Shown in pieces: positions 24,758 through 33,325 of a stretch of DNA of 64,000 bases. Numbering within the stretch: the first letter of the stretch is position 1; each line of letters starts with the position of its first letter. Origin of the DNA: CAZWVI01 sp964637165 (GTDB taxonomy: Bacteria > Planctomycetota > UBA1135); NCBI GenBank assembly GCA_964637165.1, contig CAZWVI010000012.1, positions 15,281 to 79,280 on the forward strand, in the 5' to 3' direction. The translations under genes and the position numbers were made by a program. The notes under the pieces were generated by a model. It was given only the letters and a program-made list of their open reading frames with translations. It had not been told where the DNA came from and did no database searches.

Positions 24758-25326
24758 TGGATAGCACCGTAAAGCCCGATCCCGGCCTCTCCGCTCTGGT
24801 TGAGACCATGCTCGAACAGCTCGGAGAAGATCCGCGCCGAGAAGGCTTGTTGAAAACCCCTGACCGTGTGGCTAAAAGTTTAAATTATTTAACTAGTGGC
24901 TACCAGCAAAGCTTGGATGAAATTTTGAATGGCGCAGTCTTTGCTGAAGACGCATCGGAGATGATTGTGGTTAAAGACATTGAGTTTTACTCGATGTGTG
25001 AACATCACATGTTGCCGTTCTACGGCAAGGCCCATATTGGATATCTTCCAAATGGGAAAATTATCGGGCTAAGTAAGTTGCCGAGGATTGTTGAAATGTT
25101 TGCGCGCCGCTTGCAAGTGCAAGAACGCATGACCACACAAATTGCCGAAGCGGTTAGTGAGGTGTTGAATCCACTGGGAGTTGCAGTTGTCTGCGAAGCT
25201 TCACACCTATGCATGATGATGCGGGGAGTTGCCAAGCAATCAAGCTCAGCGACTACATCTTGCATGTTGGGTGCGTTTCGTAAAAACCAACCTACCCGCA
25301 GCGAATTCCTGTCGTTGATTAAGTAG
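24757..25326 (+). CDS. folE: GTP cyclohydrolase I
   Basis: 189 residues. It converts GTP to 7,8-dihydroneopterin triphosphate, entry to folate, tetrahydropterin and queuosine synthesis. The zinc ligands Cys81 and His84 (MCEHHMLPFYG) and Cys152 (SHLCMMMRG) keep the same 71-residue spacing as E. coli FolE. GKIIGLSKLPRIVEMFARR and RMTTQIAEAV are family signatures. It is translationally coupled to the PTPS-family gene, so the two probably work in sequence. Confidence 0.97.
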   Translation: MDSTVKPDPGLSALVETMLEQLGEDPRREGLLKTPDRVAKSLNYLTSGYQQSLDEILNGAVFAEDASEMIVVKDIEFYSMCEHHMLPFYGKAHIGYLPNGKIIGLSKLPRIVEMFARRLQVQERMTTQIAEAVSEVLNPLGVAVVCEASHLCMMMRGVAKQSSSATTSCMLGAFRKNQPTRSEFLSLIK

Positions 25327-25339
25327 ATTCAATCACTAC

Positions 25340-26098
25340 TCAAGGGTGCTTGAGTAGGTCAATAATTTTTTTGCAACATTTCTCTGGTGAAAGCCCGCTG
25401 GTGTCAACTTGATGCTCAGCACGTGCGTATTCTTCTTCCCGTTGATCAATAAAGTTTTTGACGCGGCTGATAGTTGCTTCCTCCGCCCCGCCGATACCGG
25501 TTCCATTCTGTTTCCGGACTCGTTGAATGTAATCTTCTGGTAATGCATGCAGCCAAACCGTGTGGCAGTTCCCAAGCACGTGATCGTAAGTATTGCTTGC
25601 AGAGACGACACATCCGGGGACGGCCAAAATGCTGTCATCATTTTGATTCAACCACTTGTCTAAGGCCTCGGATTCAGCACGCTTGTATCCCTCACTTCCT
25701 TGAAGTTCAAAGACCTCGGCAACTGTTAAGCCGGCTTGAGTGGCGACTAAGTTGCTGAGCTCAAAAAAACCTATGTTTAGCTCATTGGCTAACAAGTTGC
25801 CAATAGTGGTTTTGCCGGCGCCGCGCATTCCTAGCAGGGCAATGCGTTTTTCCGGAATTGAACATGCTTGAAGGTCGCACAATTCTCTTAAGGGAATATC
25901 AAAAGCCATTGATAACTGGGAAAGCTTGCCAATTGAAGGGTTGGCTCTTGCGCCTTCGATTTCCACCAGAAAGCGTCGGCTAAAACCGGCCAGTTGCGCC
26001 GCTTCTTGAAGAGTGTAAGAGCGCTCTAAGCGCAGATGTCGCACCTTGTGCGCTAGGGCTTCAAGAAGACGACGAGGACGTTTGGGTGGCGTTTGCAT
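25340..26098 (-). CDS. XRE-type HTH regulator fused to a shikimate-kinase-like domain (BzdR/BoxR-like architecture)
   Basis: 252 residues. Residues about 10-75 are an XRE helix-turn-helix (LQEAAQLAGFSRRFLVEIEGARANPSIGKLSQLSMAF). Residues about 85-250 resemble shikimate kinase with P-loop GMRGAGKTT. The shikimate-binding residues are altered: the D-x-D position reads ELSN, the F-R position reads YK, and the GGG substrate loop reads PGC. This is the layout of BzdR/BoxR, where the kinase-like domain senses benzoyl-CoA rather than catalysing. No aromatic-degradation genes are in the window, so the ligand is unknown. Convergent with folE (14 bases apart). Confidence 0.8.
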   Translation of the reverse strand: MQTPPKRPRRLLEALAHKVRHLRLERSYTLQEAAQLAGFSRRFLVEIEGARANPSIGKLSQLSMAFDIPLRELCDLQACSIPEKRIALLGMRGAGKTTIGNLLANELNIGFFELSNLVATQAGLTVAEVFELQGSEGYKRAESEALDKWLNQNDDSILAVPGCVVSASNTYDHVLGNCHTVWLHALPEDYIQRVRKQNGTGIGGAEEATISRVKNFIDQREEEYARAEHQVDTSGLSPEKCCKKIIDLLKHP

Positions 26099-26139
26099 GG
26101 AAAATTACCTCTAGTAGGAAATAAACCACTCAATCGCCC

Positions 26140-26544
26140 TTACAAGCCTAGATTGGCAACTTGCAGTTTCCAGACTCGATGGTGAGTCCCTTCAAGGCTT
26201 TCTATCTTGGCCGTCATGTGTAAAGTAGCCGGAAGAATACCAGGCCTAATTCGGATGGTTGACAGATCGGTTTTGCTTGCTGCGAAGCTAGCATTGAACC
26301 ATCCCCAGATTAAATCCTCGGGTGATGCTTGGCCGTCATGATTGAGATCCTCGAACAATTGGTAATCAACAGCGGTTAGCAGGTTGTCATTAATGGCACT
26401 TGCTTTAACTTGAAATTCTTGCGAATTACTAAATCCTTGTTTGAATTGAATGGTCGGCTGAGAGTTTTCCGACTCAAATGGCTCTACTTCTTGTAAATTT
26501 GAACATGCTGGAAGCAAAGCCATCAGAAGAGTTATTTTGCGCAT
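26140..26544 (-). CDS. Small unknown lipoprotein, third gene of an exported-protein operon
   Basis: 134 residues from the ATG at 26544, chosen because it gives a clean lipoprotein signal (MRKITLLMALLPACSN) and sits one base after the previous stop; a longer reading starts at 26565. A stretch DLNHDGQASPEDLI resembles an EF-hand or dockerin-type calcium loop. The rest is beta-rich and unrecognised. It is last of three very tightly spaced genes, all for exported proteins. Confidence 0.65.
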   Translation of the reverse strand: MRKITLLMALLPACSNLQEVEPFESENSQPTIQFKQGFSNSQEFQVKASAINDNLLTAVDYQLFEDLNHDGQASPEDLIWGWFNASFAASKTDLSTIRIRPGILPATLHMTAKIESLEGTHHRVWKLQVANLGL

Positions 26545-26545
26545 C

Positions 26546-26998
26546 TTAAAAGTATAGACCTGCAATGTCGGTGTTAATGATTAAATTGCCATTAGTGTCA
26601 AATACTTTAAGTAGCACTTGATTCGCCGAAAAAGCATTTAAGTGTTGTGCGGGAATTTTGACGCGTAAATTGCCATTGCTAGTAGTAACAAAGTCAAGTG
26701 CTTGATTCCCATTGACTTCGACCGTGGCCGCGTTGGGGATTTGGTCATCTACTAAGTCTTTTAACTCAGGCCCTAAATCTTTGACCATTATGCGGCGGTC
26801 CAATCCGTTAGTTTTACTTGGATTGGGAACGACAATTCCAATGCCGTGCCAATGGAAGTTTAACTCGCGCTGGGGCGCTTGCAGGGCAAAGCCCCATTCT
26901 TGAACTTGAAGGCCCAAGGCGTGCCCTAATGGACTAATTAATCCGCAAGTAATAGCAATTGCGCTTAACCAAAGAAGTGTTTGTCTTAAATGTTTCAT
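26546..26998 (-). CDS. Unknown exported protein, second gene of the operon
   Basis: 150 residues from the ATG at 26998 (a longer frame runs to 27043). It starts with a signal peptide (LLWLSAIAITCGLISPLGHA). The mature part has short beta segments with VPNPSKTNG, QIPNAATVEVNGNQAL and KVFDTNGNLIINTDIAGLYF, consistent with a small beta-sandwich domain. No family recognised. One base separates it from each neighbour, so the three genes must be one transcriptional and translational unit. Confidence 0.65.
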   Translation of the reverse strand: MKHLRQTLLWLSAIAITCGLISPLGHALGLQVQEWGFALQAPQRELNFHWHGIGIVVPNPSKTNGLDRRIMVKDLGPELKDLVDDQIPNAATVEVNGNQALDFVTTSNGNLRVKIPAQHLNAFSANQVLLKVFDTNGNLIINTDIAGLYF

Positions 26999-26999
26999 G

Positions 27000-27410
27000 T
27001 TAAAAGCTTCCCGAGAAAGTGTGGTTGAAGTCGTTTTCATCAACGACGATTAATTCAAATGCATTGCCAACGCCATGTTCAGCATTGCTGGTGGTTAGCG
27101 AACCAACTTCCAAATCGTTAGTTGGAATTGGGCTGTCTGCTTTTTTGTGATTCACTAGTTGGTCGGGAGGCGAGGTGAAACCAGCCTTGTTGTCACAATC
27201 TCGATAAACACGCAATTCCGCGCTTTTAAAGAGTACCTTGGGATTGTCCGGGGCTTTAACGCGGAGCTGGTTCACCGAGAATCCACCACCAGCACTGACC
27301 GAAATGCCGGTTGCAGTTGCAACCAAATGATCGGTACTAGCCATTACGCGATTTGCTTCACAGGAACTGAGCAGCAGCACGCTTAAACTTATGAGTAGGA
27401 TGTTTTTCAT
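27000..27410 (-). CDS. Unknown small lipoprotein, first gene of the operon
   Basis: 136 residues from the ATG at 27410, which gives a lipoprotein signal with lipobox LLSSC; a longer frame reaches 27443. The mature part (about 115 residues) is Ser/Asp-rich, with AELRVYRDCDN and ELIVVDENDF, probably beta-rich. It is not recognised. It heads a compact three-gene operon of exported proteins that could form a surface complex. No leaderless-type hexamer is at the expected position; upstream TAATTA and TATTAG could serve as a -10 with a short leader. Confidence 0.65.
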   Translation of the reverse strand: MKNILLISLSVLLLSSCEANRVMASTDHLVATATGISVSAGGGFSVNQLRVKAPDNPKVLFKSAELRVYRDCDNKAGFTSPPDQLVNHKKADSPIPTNDLEVGSLTTSNAEHGVGNAFELIVVDENDFNHTFSGSF

Positions 27411-27467
27411 TTTTTGAGAGTTAATTAGCAGCCCTAATAACACGAATCACAATCTATCTTATTACGC

Positions 27468-27507
27468 AAAAAATAAAAAAAGGCTCCAGCACCGAAATGC
27501 TGGAGCC
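27468..27507 (-). terminator. Rho-independent terminator for the FG-GAP gene
   Basis: GGCTCCAGCA (27482-27491) and TGCTGGAGCC (27498-27507) form a perfect 10-bp stem with a six-base loop. Read on the minus strand it is followed by a long T run with one A. It lies 17 bases after the stop of the gene at 27525-29483. Confidence 0.93.
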
Positions 27508-27524
27508 CTAGTTCAGTTGTTGAT

Positions 27525-29483
27525 TTACTGAATGATGTAGGGTCCGATTACGCCCAACTTTTCATTCGCGGAGCTTAATGAAACGGCCGAGAAGTAAAGC
27601 GGTGCACCAACGGTTGATTGTCCCATGAAACTGGCTGGAACAGTCCAGTTGGCAATTGCGGTGCCATTTGCATCGGCTTGCAATTGACTGACGTACTGTG
27701 GGTTGCCTAAGCCAGTATTACCAATGAAGCCTAGGTAGCCTTGAGTGCCGGTCTGCTGGGCGGCAAAGAAGTAGATGACTTGATTGGCCCAAGCGTAATC
27801 GGCAGTGATTTCGATGGCGGCGCCAGCGGTTGGATGACCGTCAAGAGAAAGTTCGAGTGGGTGTTCAAGAACGTCGTTGCTGACGGTGTTGGAAGTGCGG
27901 ACAAAGCCACTGCGCCATTCACCCACTTGGAAGTAAAGGGTGGCACCAGCTGGAGTGGTCGCCGGCACGTTGAAGGTGGCCGTAGTTGCGCCGCCCAACA
28001 CATTGCTTTGCAGGTCGAAGTAATCGTTACCACTTGTTCCGAGGAGCGCGCCAATGTCAAGGTTGAAACCATCCGCCGAAGTACTTGGGTTGGCATTGCC
28101 ACCCGCGTAGAAGTAAACGTCGGCATTTTCTTTGATTGAACTCAGAGTGAGCGTTTGTGGTTCACCTTGCATGAGTCCGCCATCGAGAGTTAGCACCATT
28201 GGACCGATGTTTGAATCAGGTGGTGAAATAACCATGGCTAGTCCCTGGCGTTTGGATGTGGCAGAGGTGCGCGGCGCTGATGCGACAAGGTCGTCAATCA
28301 GGCTCCCATTAGTGTCACCGACAACTGCGGCGGCCCAGCCCAGTTGGCTGCCGGCGTTACCGACACTCGAAAATAATTCGGCGAGTGTTTGCATGTCATA
28401 GACTTGAATCTTGCCGGTGCCGCCGTTTCCGGGGCTGCCGAGGATCAAGTCGGCGATGCCATCAAAGTTGGCATCTGGGTGAAAACTTAAAGCGTAGCCG
28501 AGGTTGTCGCCAGCGGCGCCGTCAAAGCGTGCTTTCACATTGTCTGGAGCATTCTCCCAAACTATCGCCACGCCGTTTCCGTTGGCTGCTTCTGGTCCGC
28601 CCGCGGCGACGTAGACGTTGCCGTTATCGGTTAATGTTCCCGCGACTGAAACTCCGATTTGATCACCGGCTGAGCCCACGTAGAATAATTTTTCTCTGAG
28701 GTCTTCACCAATGTGTTTGGTAAGAACAGATGCTTTACCAGTATTGTTGGCGTAGGGAATTCCAACTAGCAATTCGTCACCGAGGGAGCCGTCGAGATCG
28801 CCGACACACGCGAGGGAGAATCCAAACCATTGACCTACTGAACTGTTGGCAGTGCTGGCGCCAAGTACATCGCCGGCCATCAGGCTAGTGCCGTCCCAAG
28901 AAAACAATTGCACTTCGCCGGCCATTGGGGCTGTCCCGCCTGCGTTGGCGCCAATGATTCCAACGGCCAAGTCCATAGTGCCATCACCGTTGTGATCCAT
29001 GCCGGCAACTGCCACGCCGAGGAGTTCGCCTTCACTGGCGCCATCGATGGTGTCGAGGCTTAGGCCGGTTGCACCATCGATTAAGTAGGCGCGACCTTGG
29101 AAGAAATGTGAGCCAGAGTAAAAGGGTGCGCCCGCAGCAAATTCAGGGACGCCGTCACCAGTGAGGTCGCCCATCGAGGTGACTGAAACTCCGAACATAT
29201 CGCCAAAGTTCTCGCCGTCTATGCGCATGATTTCACTGCCGTCGAGGCCGCTTAACATGTAAACCGAGCCGCTGTTGCGACCGTTGAAGTCAGCACCAAG
29301 GGCACCGATAAGGACGTCGTTGAGACCGTCCCCGTTTAGGTCGCCGCCGTCGGCAACGGCGTATCCAAAAGTGTCTCCGCGATTGTCGCCAGTTTGAATC
29401 CACGTTTGGACCCAATCTTGAGAATGCAGGGGAATGATGAATGTTGCCGCGGCAACAAGGCTGAGGGGTAGTAGTTTGCTCAT
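27525..29483 (-). CDS. Secreted FG-GAP (integrin alpha-like) repeat protein with C-terminal beta modules
   Basis: 652 residues with a signal peptide ending near PLHSQ. Residues about 30-430 form roughly seven FG-GAP blades, each with G-D-L-N-G-D-G-x-x-D or similar calcium loops (GGDLNGDGLNDVLIG, GDLTGDGVPEFAAG, GDTNGSLIDDLV), predicting a beta-propeller. The last 220 residues hold two related beta-rich modules ending in LYFQVGEWRSGFVRTSNTV and LYFSAVSLSSANEKLG. The same module ends the lectin protein at 13481-15304. Likely a cell-surface or secreted adhesion protein; no enzymatic motif. Transcribed alone with a strong terminator. Confidence 0.85.
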   Translation of the reverse strand: MSKLLPLSLVAAATFIIPLHSQDWVQTWIQTGDNRGDTFGYAVADGGDLNGDGLNDVLIGALGADFNGRNSGSVYMLSGLDGSEIMRIDGENFGDMFGVSVTSMGDLTGDGVPEFAAGAPFYSGSHFFQGRAYLIDGATGLSLDTIDGASEGELLGVAVAGMDHNGDGTMDLAVGIIGANAGGTAPMAGEVQLFSWDGTSLMAGDVLGASTANSSVGQWFGFSLACVGDLDGSLGDELLVGIPYANNTGKASVLTKHIGEDLREKLFYVGSAGDQIGVSVAGTLTDNGNVYVAAGGPEAANGNGVAIVWENAPDNVKARFDGAAGDNLGYALSFHPDANFDGIADLILGSPGNGGTGKIQVYDMQTLAELFSSVGNAGSQLGWAAAVVGDTNGSLIDDLVASAPRTSATSKRQGLAMVISPPDSNIGPMVLTLDGGLMQGEPQTLTLSSIKENADVYFYAGGNANPSTSADGFNLDIGALLGTSGNDYFDLQSNVLGGATTATFNVPATTPAGATLYFQVGEWRSGFVRTSNTVSNDVLEHPLELSLDGHPTAGAAIEITADYAWANQVIYFFAAQQTGTQGYLGFIGNTGLGNPQYVSQLQADANGTAIANWTVPASFMGQSTVGAPLYFSAVSLSSANEKLGVIGPYIIQ

Positions 29484-29603
29484 TTACGGGAGGTGGGTCA
29501 CTGGTTCTCGTGCGCAACCCAATGCAAAATCCTACCCGATAAGATGCAATTTCGCCGAAATACTTGAAGAAAAAGCTAGGCTTCTAACATTGTCCTGAGG
29601 CGG

Positions 29604-29609
29604 TATCCT
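29604..29609 (+). promoter_or_regulatory. -10-like TATCCT seven bases before the lipoprotein ATG
   Basis: TATCCT, TGGGCTG, ATG 29617. The GC-N-TATCCT wording recurs at 36948, 38350 and 58038. There is no Shine-Dalgarno sequence, consistent with a leaderless transcript. Confidence 0.5.
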
Positions 29610-29616
29610 TGGGCTG

Positions 29617-31143
29617 ATGTTCAAATTACGACCTACCCTGTTGGCATTTTCCCTGAGCGTGCTGCTCGGATTTTCTTGTGGAACCGAAAATTCTTCGCAA
29701 GTTGTTGAAAACAATAATGTTACGCAAGCTGGCCTAGCTAAGCTTGAGGACCAAGCTGAGTACCCTGGTGCTCAGTTGGCTGAAGGAATGGGCGAGGTCC
29801 AGGTAAATGTGAATTTGCGTGATAGTGGCGAGCCGGTCGAAGGAATTTTGGTGCGGATGCTGTGGAAGACTGACCGCAACGATACCGGGCGGGTTTTTAG
29901 AAAAACCAACGCTCAGGGATTTTGCAGTTTTGAAGTGGAGGGCGGGACAGTTATTTCGAGTTTATCGGTTGAGCCGACTGGGGCGACGGCGCCCGCCGGC
30001 TTACCGATTGAGCGGCCGCTAATACCTGGGCAAATCGCCAAATTTAATTTTAAACTGGTGCCGGGCGGAATTTTATCGGGAATGGTGATTGGCGCAGACG
30101 GCGAGGCAGTGCCAAATGCAAAATTGAAGGTCTGGTATATGGAGCAGGGTGAACTTGAGCGAAATCCTGACGAGTCGGTAGATGCGAAATCTGAAGTTGG
30201 TGCTGACGGGGTGTTCACTCTAGGCGGCATGCCGGCTGGGGATTTTGTGCTAACTGCCGAGGCCGACGGAATGGTCTGCGTTCAGCGAGTTGGAGGAAAA
30301 ATAAAAGAAGCCCAAGTGTTAGATGGCTTTGAATTATTCTTGGAACCGAGTAATGATTTAATGGGCATGGTTCGCTCGTCTGACGACCAGCCAGTGGAAA
30401 ATGTTTTGTTGGTGGCAGGAATGGTTGGCCGCCATGCAAAACGCAAAGAGACCCATCACCAAGCTTGCTATTACTATCCTGCGCAACAGTCTATTTTGTA
30501 TTCAAAAAGTGATGGCAGTTTTGTAGTTAAAAACGTGCCAAGCTCTCAGGTTTGGGTATTAGAGGCCAAACACAAGCTTTATCAGAATGTTCGTCATCGT
30601 TTATTGCCAGGCGAAACTATGGCCGACCTAGAGTTGCAAGGCGGCATGGCGCTGGCTGGAATTATTGTTGATGCCGAAGGAAATGCGGTTAGTAAAGCGC
30701 GGGTTTTGTTGAGTGGAGAGCAGCAGCGAGAACGTCGTTGTCAAAGGAATGGCAAGTTTGTTTTTAATGGTTTAGTTGAAGACTGGGATGCCAGTTTGGC
30801 GGTGCATAAGACTGGTTTTGCACCGGCCTACATGACTGCTTTGAAAATTGATCCAGACAGCCAGACCTTGCAGATTCAACTTAACAAGGGAACAATGCTC
30901 ACCGGCAAGGTGGTCGATGAAAGTGGTGCCGGTGTTTCGGGATTGCGAATTAGTGCGCTTGACCAGCCGGGCTTGGCTGCATTTGGGTTAAATTCAACGG
31001 TAAGTGGACCGGATGGTGGGTTTTATCTACCAGACTTGGCAGCTGAGCAAAGTAGTTGGATGGTGACTGGGGCAAGCGGTGAATTAGTACGCTTTAAATG
31101 GCAGCCCAGCGATGGCGAAATTACCATTTCCGTCGCTAAATAG
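29617..31143 (+). CDS. Lipoprotein with about five carboxypeptidase-regulatory-like (prealbumin-like) repeats
   Basis: 508 residues with lipobox GFSC (Cys21). The mature part is built of about five beta-sandwich repeats starting near residues 57, 150, 245, 340 and 430. Each opens with a G-x-V-x-x-x-x-G-x-x-V pattern (SGMVIGADGEAVPNA, MGMVRSSDDQPVENV, AGIIVDAEGNAVSKA, TGKVVDESGAGVSGL) and contains a D-G-x-F strand. These are CarboxypepD_reg-like domains, used in surface proteins for adhesion or scaffolding. No catalytic domain is seen. It is transcribed alone; a short hairpin follows the stop. Confidence 0.8.
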   Translation: MFKLRPTLLAFSLSVLLGFSCGTENSSQVVENNNVTQAGLAKLEDQAEYPGAQLAEGMGEVQVNVNLRDSGEPVEGILVRMLWKTDRNDTGRVFRKTNAQGFCSFEVEGGTVISSLSVEPTGATAPAGLPIERPLIPGQIAKFNFKLVPGGILSGMVIGADGEAVPNAKLKVWYMEQGELERNPDESVDAKSEVGADGVFTLGGMPAGDFVLTAEADGMVCVQRVGGKIKEAQVLDGFELFLEPSNDLMGMVRSSDDQPVENVLLVAGMVGRHAKRKETHHQACYYYPAQQSILYSKSDGSFVVKNVPSSQVWVLEAKHKLYQNVRHRLLPGETMADLELQGGMALAGIIVDAEGNAVSKARVLLSGEQQRERRCQRNGKFVFNGLVEDWDASLAVHKTGFAPAYMTALKIDPDSQTLQIQLNKGTMLTGKVVDESGAGVSGLRISALDQPGLAAFGLNSTVSGPDGGFYLPDLAAEQSSWMVTGASGELVRFKWQPSDGEITISVAK

Positions 31144-31151
31144 AATTATTT

Positions 31152-31173
31152 CCCCTTTTAGTTAAAGGGGTTT
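31152..31173 (+). terminator. Short hairpin after the repeat lipoprotein gene
   Basis: CCCCTTT (31152-31158) pairs with AAAGGGG (31164-31170), followed by only TTT. A weak intrinsic terminator. Confidence 0.45.
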
Positions 31174-31195
31174 CATAGGAAGTCCGAAAAGGAAA

Positions 31196-31714
31196 GTGAG
31201 CGGCACTCGTTGCTCACGTCTTCCCATGAAATTTTGCCCAATTCTCTGCCTGACCCTGGTCTGCGCTGTCTGTAGCGCTGACCTGAGGGCTGTCGAAGAG
31301 GGGCCAGATCGGGTGAATATTTCTCCCGTTGATGAATTGGACAAACTATTGGCCCTAGATTTGAGTTGGCCACCCTTGAGACTGGATGAGCCACGCACAA
31401 CATTTTCGTTTAGAGGAATGGGAGAGGGAATGACACCAATGTCCTTTCGAGCTAATGAATATCAAGAGTTCGGTTTACGCCTTCAAGCCACCGAGGGGCT
31501 TGTTTTGCCATTCATCGACTTTGGCGGCTTTGGTTGCATTTCCGGTCACATTGATGAGGGAATGCAGTTGTGGGCCGGCGCGGATTGGCAATTAAACAGA
31601 CGTGAATTGTTTTGCATGTCGGCCAGCATTCAGGCCAATCCCTATGTGGGAGGAAATGGGTGGAGTGTGAATGAATCAGTGACTTTGCTGGTCAGTTACG
31701 GAATCAACTTCTAG
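31196..31714 (+). CDS. Unknown exported protein, possibly a small barrel or acyloxyacyl-hydrolase-like fold
   Basis: 172 residues from GTG 31196, preceded by AAAAGGAAA as a weak ribosome-binding site; an ATG at 31226 is an alternative that also leaves a complete signal peptide (FCPILCLTLVCAVCSA). The mature part carries alternating hydrophobic strands and ends in SVTLLVSYGINF with a terminal aromatic, as in outer membrane barrels. Cys pairs are present (GCIS, FCMS). No family recognised. Confidence 0.55.
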   Translation: MSGTRCSRLPMKFCPILCLTLVCAVCSADLRAVEEGPDRVNISPVDELDKLLALDLSWPPLRLDEPRTTFSFRGMGEGMTPMSFRANEYQEFGLRLQATEGLVLPFIDFGGFGCISGHIDEGMQLWAGADWQLNRRELFCMSASIQANPYVGGNGWSVNESVTLLVSYGINF

Positions 31715-31750
31715 ATTTTTTTGCGCCAACTTTGTGGGGTCAGATACGTC

Positions 31751-31756
31751 TAAAGT
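31751..31756 (+). promoter_or_regulatory. -10-like TAAAGT six bases before the GspK-like ATG
   Basis: TAAAGT, GTGTTC, ATG 31763. This supports ATG 31763 over the in-frame GTG at 31757. Confidence 0.45.
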
Positions 31757-31762
31757 GTGTTC

Positions 31763-33325
31763 ATGTCTCTTTCCGCCCCTCCCCAATCCCGTCCGCGTCA
31801 GCGGGGGGTGGTGCTTATTCTCACGCTTTTCGTCATTCTGATTACCTTCGCTCTGGTAACTCAGCTCACTATTGGCACTTCCGTGGCGGCGCAAACCACT
31901 CGCAACGGGGCATCTCGTATCCAAATGCGCGCATCTGGATTAGCCGCGGCGGAGCAGTTTTTGGATCTGTTGCGTGACGATATGGGCGGCGAGGGCGGTC
32001 TTGACGGAATGGGTACTGGCGACATGTCGGAAGGGCCTGGTGCCGGCGGCGGGGGATTTGACTCGCTTGGGCCTGCCGCCGATGAAGGCGAGGAGGGCTT
32101 TGGCGAAGAAGCAGAAGATTCTTCGAGCTCTGATTCCTTCGAAGACCAGTGGGCGCGACCGATGCGTATTCAGATGGGCGAGGTGGTAATTACCGCTTGG
32201 GCCCAAGATGAATGTTCAAAATTTAATCTACTATGGCTCCTAGCCCAAGATGATGAAGAACGTGAACAGGCTATCGAACGCTGCACCCGCATTATCGACC
32301 GCCTGCGCGATGATTTCGATGATGACCTGTCTCAATCCGAGGCCATGCGTATCACCGAGCAAATCATTTCTTGGCTGAATGCAGAATCGCGCGACCTCGA
32401 CTATCCACAGCCGTTGCGCCACTCGGACTCAGAAGAAGAAATTCACTCCCTGATTCTTTTCCCCGAAGAATTACTGCTGCTTGAAGACGTTTCCGAAGAA
32501 CTTTACTACGACCAGTTAGTTGAAGTCGCCGGCGAAACGTGGATTGCCTACGGCCTCGAATCAGTATTCACTGTTTGGACCAACATGGCTTTTGAGCCAT
32601 CCACCAATGCCGGCGACGAAGAAGCCGCGACTCCGCCAACTGGCGATACAAATTTAGGCGATCCCGCCGAACAAGAATTTGAAGCCAATCAACCACTTGA
32701 GGACCCGATTGACGAAAACGCAATCCTGCCGCAAGGCGGTTTGGCCGGCGCAGCAGAGGGTGTTTCAGAAATTGGCACGCGCATAAATATCAACACGGCC
32801 CCGCGGGCGGTGGTCGAATCATTGCTCGACACCTATGAACTAAGCAGCAGTGTCACCGAAGCTCTTTTAGAGTTTCGAAATGAAGTCGACGAAGAGGCCC
32901 TCCTTGAACAAGAAAGCGGCGAAGTTGACAACGACATGCTCGAATTGGAAGCGGCTCTCTATGGCGACGATGAGCAAGAACCTCACAAATACTTTAAATC
33001 GTTGGAAACTCTCGAAGAGGTCGACGAGTACGCCGGTCTTGATCAAGAAGTTAAAGACAAATTGTCTGAATTGATCGGCGTTCAATCGGACGTATTCTCC
33101 GTCCTGCTCGATATTCGGGTTCCGCCAGAAGGCTGGCAGCCTGAAGAACGCTACCAAGAACCGCGCGGCCCAGTACTACGCCTACGCGGTATTTTTTGGC
33201 GCCGCAGCGGTGGCGACGGCACCGTTCTGGTCCCAATTATTCCGTGGCACGAAGTTCCGCACTCGCGTTGGCGTCAGCCGGACTTTCAGAACCGACTGGG
33301 TATTTTTTACGCACCAGAGTTTTAA
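31763..33325 (+). CDS. GspK-like minor pseudopilin of type II secretion
   Basis: 520 residues. The N-terminus RQRGVVLILTLFVILITFALVTQL is a type IV pilin-like signal (RG followed by a long hydrophobic helix). The INTAPRAVVESLL motif with flanking helices is the helix-hairpin-helix region of GspK, the tip pseudopilin. Residues about 75-125 form a very Gly/Asp/Glu/Ser-rich insert, and further acidic linkers make the whole protein unusually acidic and longer than E. coli GspK (about 330 residues). Prepilin peptidase and other gsp pseudopilins are not adjacent; the ATPase/platform genes are at 48547-54051. Its 3' end overlaps a convergent gene by 89 bases. Confidence 0.75.
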   Translation: MSLSAPPQSRPRQRGVVLILTLFVILITFALVTQLTIGTSVAAQTTRNGASRIQMRASGLAAAEQFLDLLRDDMGGEGGLDGMGTGDMSEGPGAGGGGFDSLGPAADEGEEGFGEEAEDSSSSDSFEDQWARPMRIQMGEVVITAWAQDECSKFNLLWLLAQDDEEREQAIERCTRIIDRLRDDFDDDLSQSEAMRITEQIISWLNAESRDLDYPQPLRHSDSEEEIHSLILFPEELLLLEDVSEELYYDQLVEVAGETWIAYGLESVFTVWTNMAFEPSTNAGDEEAATPPTGDTNLGDPAEQEFEANQPLEDPIDENAILPQGGLAGAAEGVSEIGTRININTAPRAVVESLLDTYELSSSVTEALLEFRNEVDEEALLEQESGEVDNDMLELEAALYGDDEQEPHKYFKSLETLEEVDEYAGLDQEVKDKLSELIGVQSDVFSVLLDIRVPPEGWQPEERYQEPRGPVLRLRGIFWRRSGGDGTVLVPIIPWHEVPHSRWRQPDFQNRLGIFYAPEF

